Assembly: GCF_900188105.1 (NCBI RefSeq)
Contig: NZ_FZNP01000033.1
Coordinates: forward strand, 1-39,425
Source of the DNA: Actinomadura mexicana
Lineage (GTDB): Bacteria > Actinomycetota > Actinomycetes > Streptosporangiales > Streptosporangiaceae
Direction: 5' to 3'
Length of the DNA: 39,425 nucleotides
The position numbers and the translations under genes were made by a program. This document shows, piece by piece, positions 38,150 to 39,425 of the stretch (position 1 is the first letter of the stretch; every line of letters starts with the position of its first letter). Under the pieces are notes generated by a model that ran no database searches, was not told the DNA's origin, and was given only the letters and a program-made list of their open reading frames with translations.

Positions 38150-39094
38150 ATGGGTACCGCGCGTACGCGGCGTCCGAAGGATCTCCGAGCAGGCGCCTTC
38201 CAACCCGCGATCAACTCGTTCACCCTGCACCTTCACGCCGAGGGGAAGTCCCCGAAGTCCGTCCGCACCTACGCCGAAGCGGCGCAGTGGTTCGCGGCCG
38301 AGCATCTTCGACGCAACACCGACCACACTGACTGGGACGACGTCACCGCAGATGACGTCCGCGCCTGGACGGTCTGGCTCCTCAACACCTACTCCGATAG
38401 CTACGCGAACAACCAGTACCGGGCACTTCAGCAATTCTTCAAGTGGTGGTCCACCGACGAAGAGATGCCCAACCCGATGGCGAAGCTCCGCCCGCCAGCC
38501 GTTGGTGAAAAGGTCGTTTCTGTCTTCACCGACGAGGAACTCACCAAGCTCCTCAAGCACTGCGAAGGGAAAGCCTTCACACAGCGCCGCGACTACGCCA
38601 TCCTCGCCCTGTTCAAGGCGACAGGCCTGCGGCTGTCCGAACTCGCCGGCATCAGCTATGACGCCGACGATCCCGATCGCAGCGACCTGGACCTGATGCG
38701 CCGCGAACTCCTCGTCACCGGCAAAGGCAACAAGCAGCGCATCGTCCGCTTCGGGCATCCGTCCGCCCGGGCCATCGACCGCTACATCCGAGTCCGCGCC
38801 AAGCACACCCACGCTTCCAGCCGCCACCTCTGGCTGGGCACCAACAACCGTCCGCCCATGACGGCCAATGGCATCTACCAGATGGTCGTCCGCCGCGGCG
38901 AGGAGTGCGGCGTGGCGGTCCACCCGCACAAGTTCCGCCACCACTTCTCCCACACCTGGCTCGACAGGGGCGGCGCCGAAGGCGACCTCATGGAACTCAA
39001 CGGCTGGTCATCACCCCAGATGCTCCGCCGCTACGGCCGCAGCGCCGCCAGCACCCGAGCCCGCCGCACCTACGACCGCATCATGGAGGACTAA
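38150..39094 (+). CDS. Second tyrosine recombinase (XerC/D-like phage-type integrase)
   Basis: The protein has 314 residues. It has an N-terminal SAM-like core-binding domain (KSVRTYAEAAQWFAAEHL, NQYRALQQFFKWW) and a catalytic domain with Arg in ATGLRLSELAG (near 160), Lys in VTGKGNKQRIVRF, HKFRHHFSHTWL (near 261-264), the Trp/His-position segment NGWSSPQML and nucleophile Tyr in LRRYGRSA (near 295). It lacks the long arm-binding N-terminus of the AICE integrase. It begins 53 bases outside att copy 3 and reads away from it. It may belong to a third unit extending to the right, or serve the small toxin-antitoxin unit in trans. Confidence 0.9.
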   Translation: MGTARTRRPKDLRAGAFQPAINSFTLHLHAEGKSPKSVRTYAEAAQWFAAEHLRRNTDHTDWDDVTADDVRAWTVWLLNTYSDSYANNQYRALQQFFKWWSTDEEMPNPMAKLRPPAVGEKVVSVFTDEELTKLLKHCEGKAFTQRRDYAILALFKATGLRLSELAGISYDADDPDRSDLDLMRRELLVTGKGNKQRIVRFGHPSARAIDRYIRVRAKHTHASSRHLWLGTNNRPPMTANGIYQMVVRRGEECGVAVHPHKFRHHFSHTWLDRGGAEGDLMELNGWSSPQMLRRYGRSAASTRARRTYDRIMED

Positions 39095-39103
39095 CACCCA
39101 TGG

Positions 39104-39136
39104 CGAAGCCCCGGCGCTCGGTGCGCCGGGGCTTCG
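39104..39136. terminator. Bidirectional terminator hairpin
   Basis: A perfect 14-bp stem (CGAAGCCCCGGCGC at 39104-39117 with 39123-39136) has a 5-base loop, between the convergent recombinase gene and the truncated minus-strand gene. Confidence 0.85.
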
Positions 39137-39143
39137 TTGTAGG

Positions 39144-39278
39144 TCAGCTCTTCTTTCTTACCTGCGCCGACCGCTTGGCCAGCCGCAACATGTAGGCCCG
39201 CTTGGCCACCTCAGCCCGCTCCCGCCTTTCCTCAGCCGGGAGTACGCCCTCCGGGTCGACCTCGCGCCCGAACCGAGC
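39144..39278 (-). pseudogene. C-terminal fragment of a conserved actinobacterial protein, cut by IS630
   Basis: About 44 residues (GREVDPEGVLPAEERRERAE, then VAKRAYMLRLAKRSAQVRKKS) match the end of a short conserved actinobacterial protein of unknown function, whose family mark is a VDPDGVLPxxER segment followed by a K-A-Y helix. The 5' part is missing. The frame runs directly into the transposase end at 39278, where TA, the usual IS630 target, is present. I infer disruption by the insertion sequence. Confidence 0.65.
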
Positions 39279-39425
39279 TAATGTCGTGAGTCGTTAATTC
39301 GTTGGCAGTATGCGGCGAGTGTTTCGAGGATCTCGTCGGCGGTCTTGGTCCACACGAACGGCTTGGGGTCTTTGTTCCACTCGTTGATCCAGCCGCGGAC
39401 GTCGCGTTCCAGTTCGACGACGCTG
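39278..39425 (-). CDS. IS630-family transposase, C-terminal part (continues beyond window)
   Basis: The last 48 residues are visible: VVELERDVRGWINEWNKDP, then KPFVWTKTADEILETLAAYC, then QRINDSRH and a TAG stop. The W-x-K-T-A-D-E-I segment is characteristic of the DDE transposase C-terminus of IS630 elements. Insertion is normally at TA, and the boundary with the broken gene at about 39279-39280 shows TA. The catalytic DDE residues lie beyond the window, so its activity cannot be judged. Confidence 0.88.
   Translation of the reverse strand, partial: SVVELERDVRGWINEWNKDPKPFVWTKTADEILETLAAYCQRINDSRH

Noticed and set aside
38016..38696. 226-codon + strand frame starting before att copy 3
   Set aside because: It runs through the att sequence and the recombinase in another frame. 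The recombinase frame holds the catalytic residues.

Overview
The window comes from a high-GC actinomycete chromosome. The GC-rich third codon positions, a WhiB-like regulator, XRE/DUF397 regulator genes, the remains of a mycothiol-dependent enzyme and an actinomycete-type integrative conjugative element (AICE) all fit this. The overall flavour is Actinomadura or a relative, but that is a guess from protein style, not a measured placement.

Chromosomal part, about 1-19440. In order: a truncated mycothiol-dependent maleylpyruvate isomerase; a large LuxR/ATPase/TPR regulator; a cysteine dioxygenase-like cupin; a broken VOC gene; a PPOX-fold protein; a two-gene caspase plus EACC1-like conflict module; a secreted TAP-type hydrolase; an XRE/DUF397 pair; a cNMP-binding protein fused to a degenerate cyclase domain; an orphan histidine kinase; a LysR regulator; a secreted glycerophosphodiester phosphodiesterase; a membrane adenylate cyclase; an amino-acid permease; and tRNA-Asp(GTC) followed by tRNA-Phe(GAA).

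Integrated part, 19471-38096. The last 45 bases of the tRNA-Phe region (19471-19515) recur exactly at 37067-37111 and 38052-38096, so three att copies delimit two tandem units. Unit 1 (17.6 kb) is a complete AICE. Its genes are: two tiny membrane-protein genes, integrase, excisionase, a DUF3987 helicase-like protein with a Prim-Pol (RepPP-type replication), a C5 methyltransferase with a disturbed middle, a zinc-ribbon membrane protein, the FtsK-like TraB, a SpdB-like DUF2637 protein, small spread-type proteins, a RapZ-C-domain protein, WhiB, and a divergent GntR/KorSA-like regulator over a strong palindrome. The cargo is a PLP-dependent decarboxylase and a lower-GC pair, a C5 methyltransferase plus a Shedu-like DUF4263 nuclease, which is probably a defence or restriction unit. 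Unit 2 (0.99 kb) holds only a RelE/HigB-HigA toxin-antitoxin pair and its own candidate arm-type repeats, with no integrase. It looks like a minimal cis-mobilizable element. A second tyrosine recombinase starts 53 bases beyond the third att. The window ends in an IS630-family transposase that interrupts a conserved actinobacterial gene.

The most unusual signals are: (1) the three-att array with a toxin-antitoxin mini-element; (2) direct repeats with matched spacing at both inner ends of unit 1, which look like integrase arm sites; (3) a roughly 73-base leader with a conserved hairpin, placed four times at gene starts within the AICE operon; (4) the MTase plus Shedu-like pair; (5) the methyltransferase whose central 80 or so codons appear to be read out of their ancestral frame; and (6) the caspase/EACC1 module with an EF-hand-like loop.
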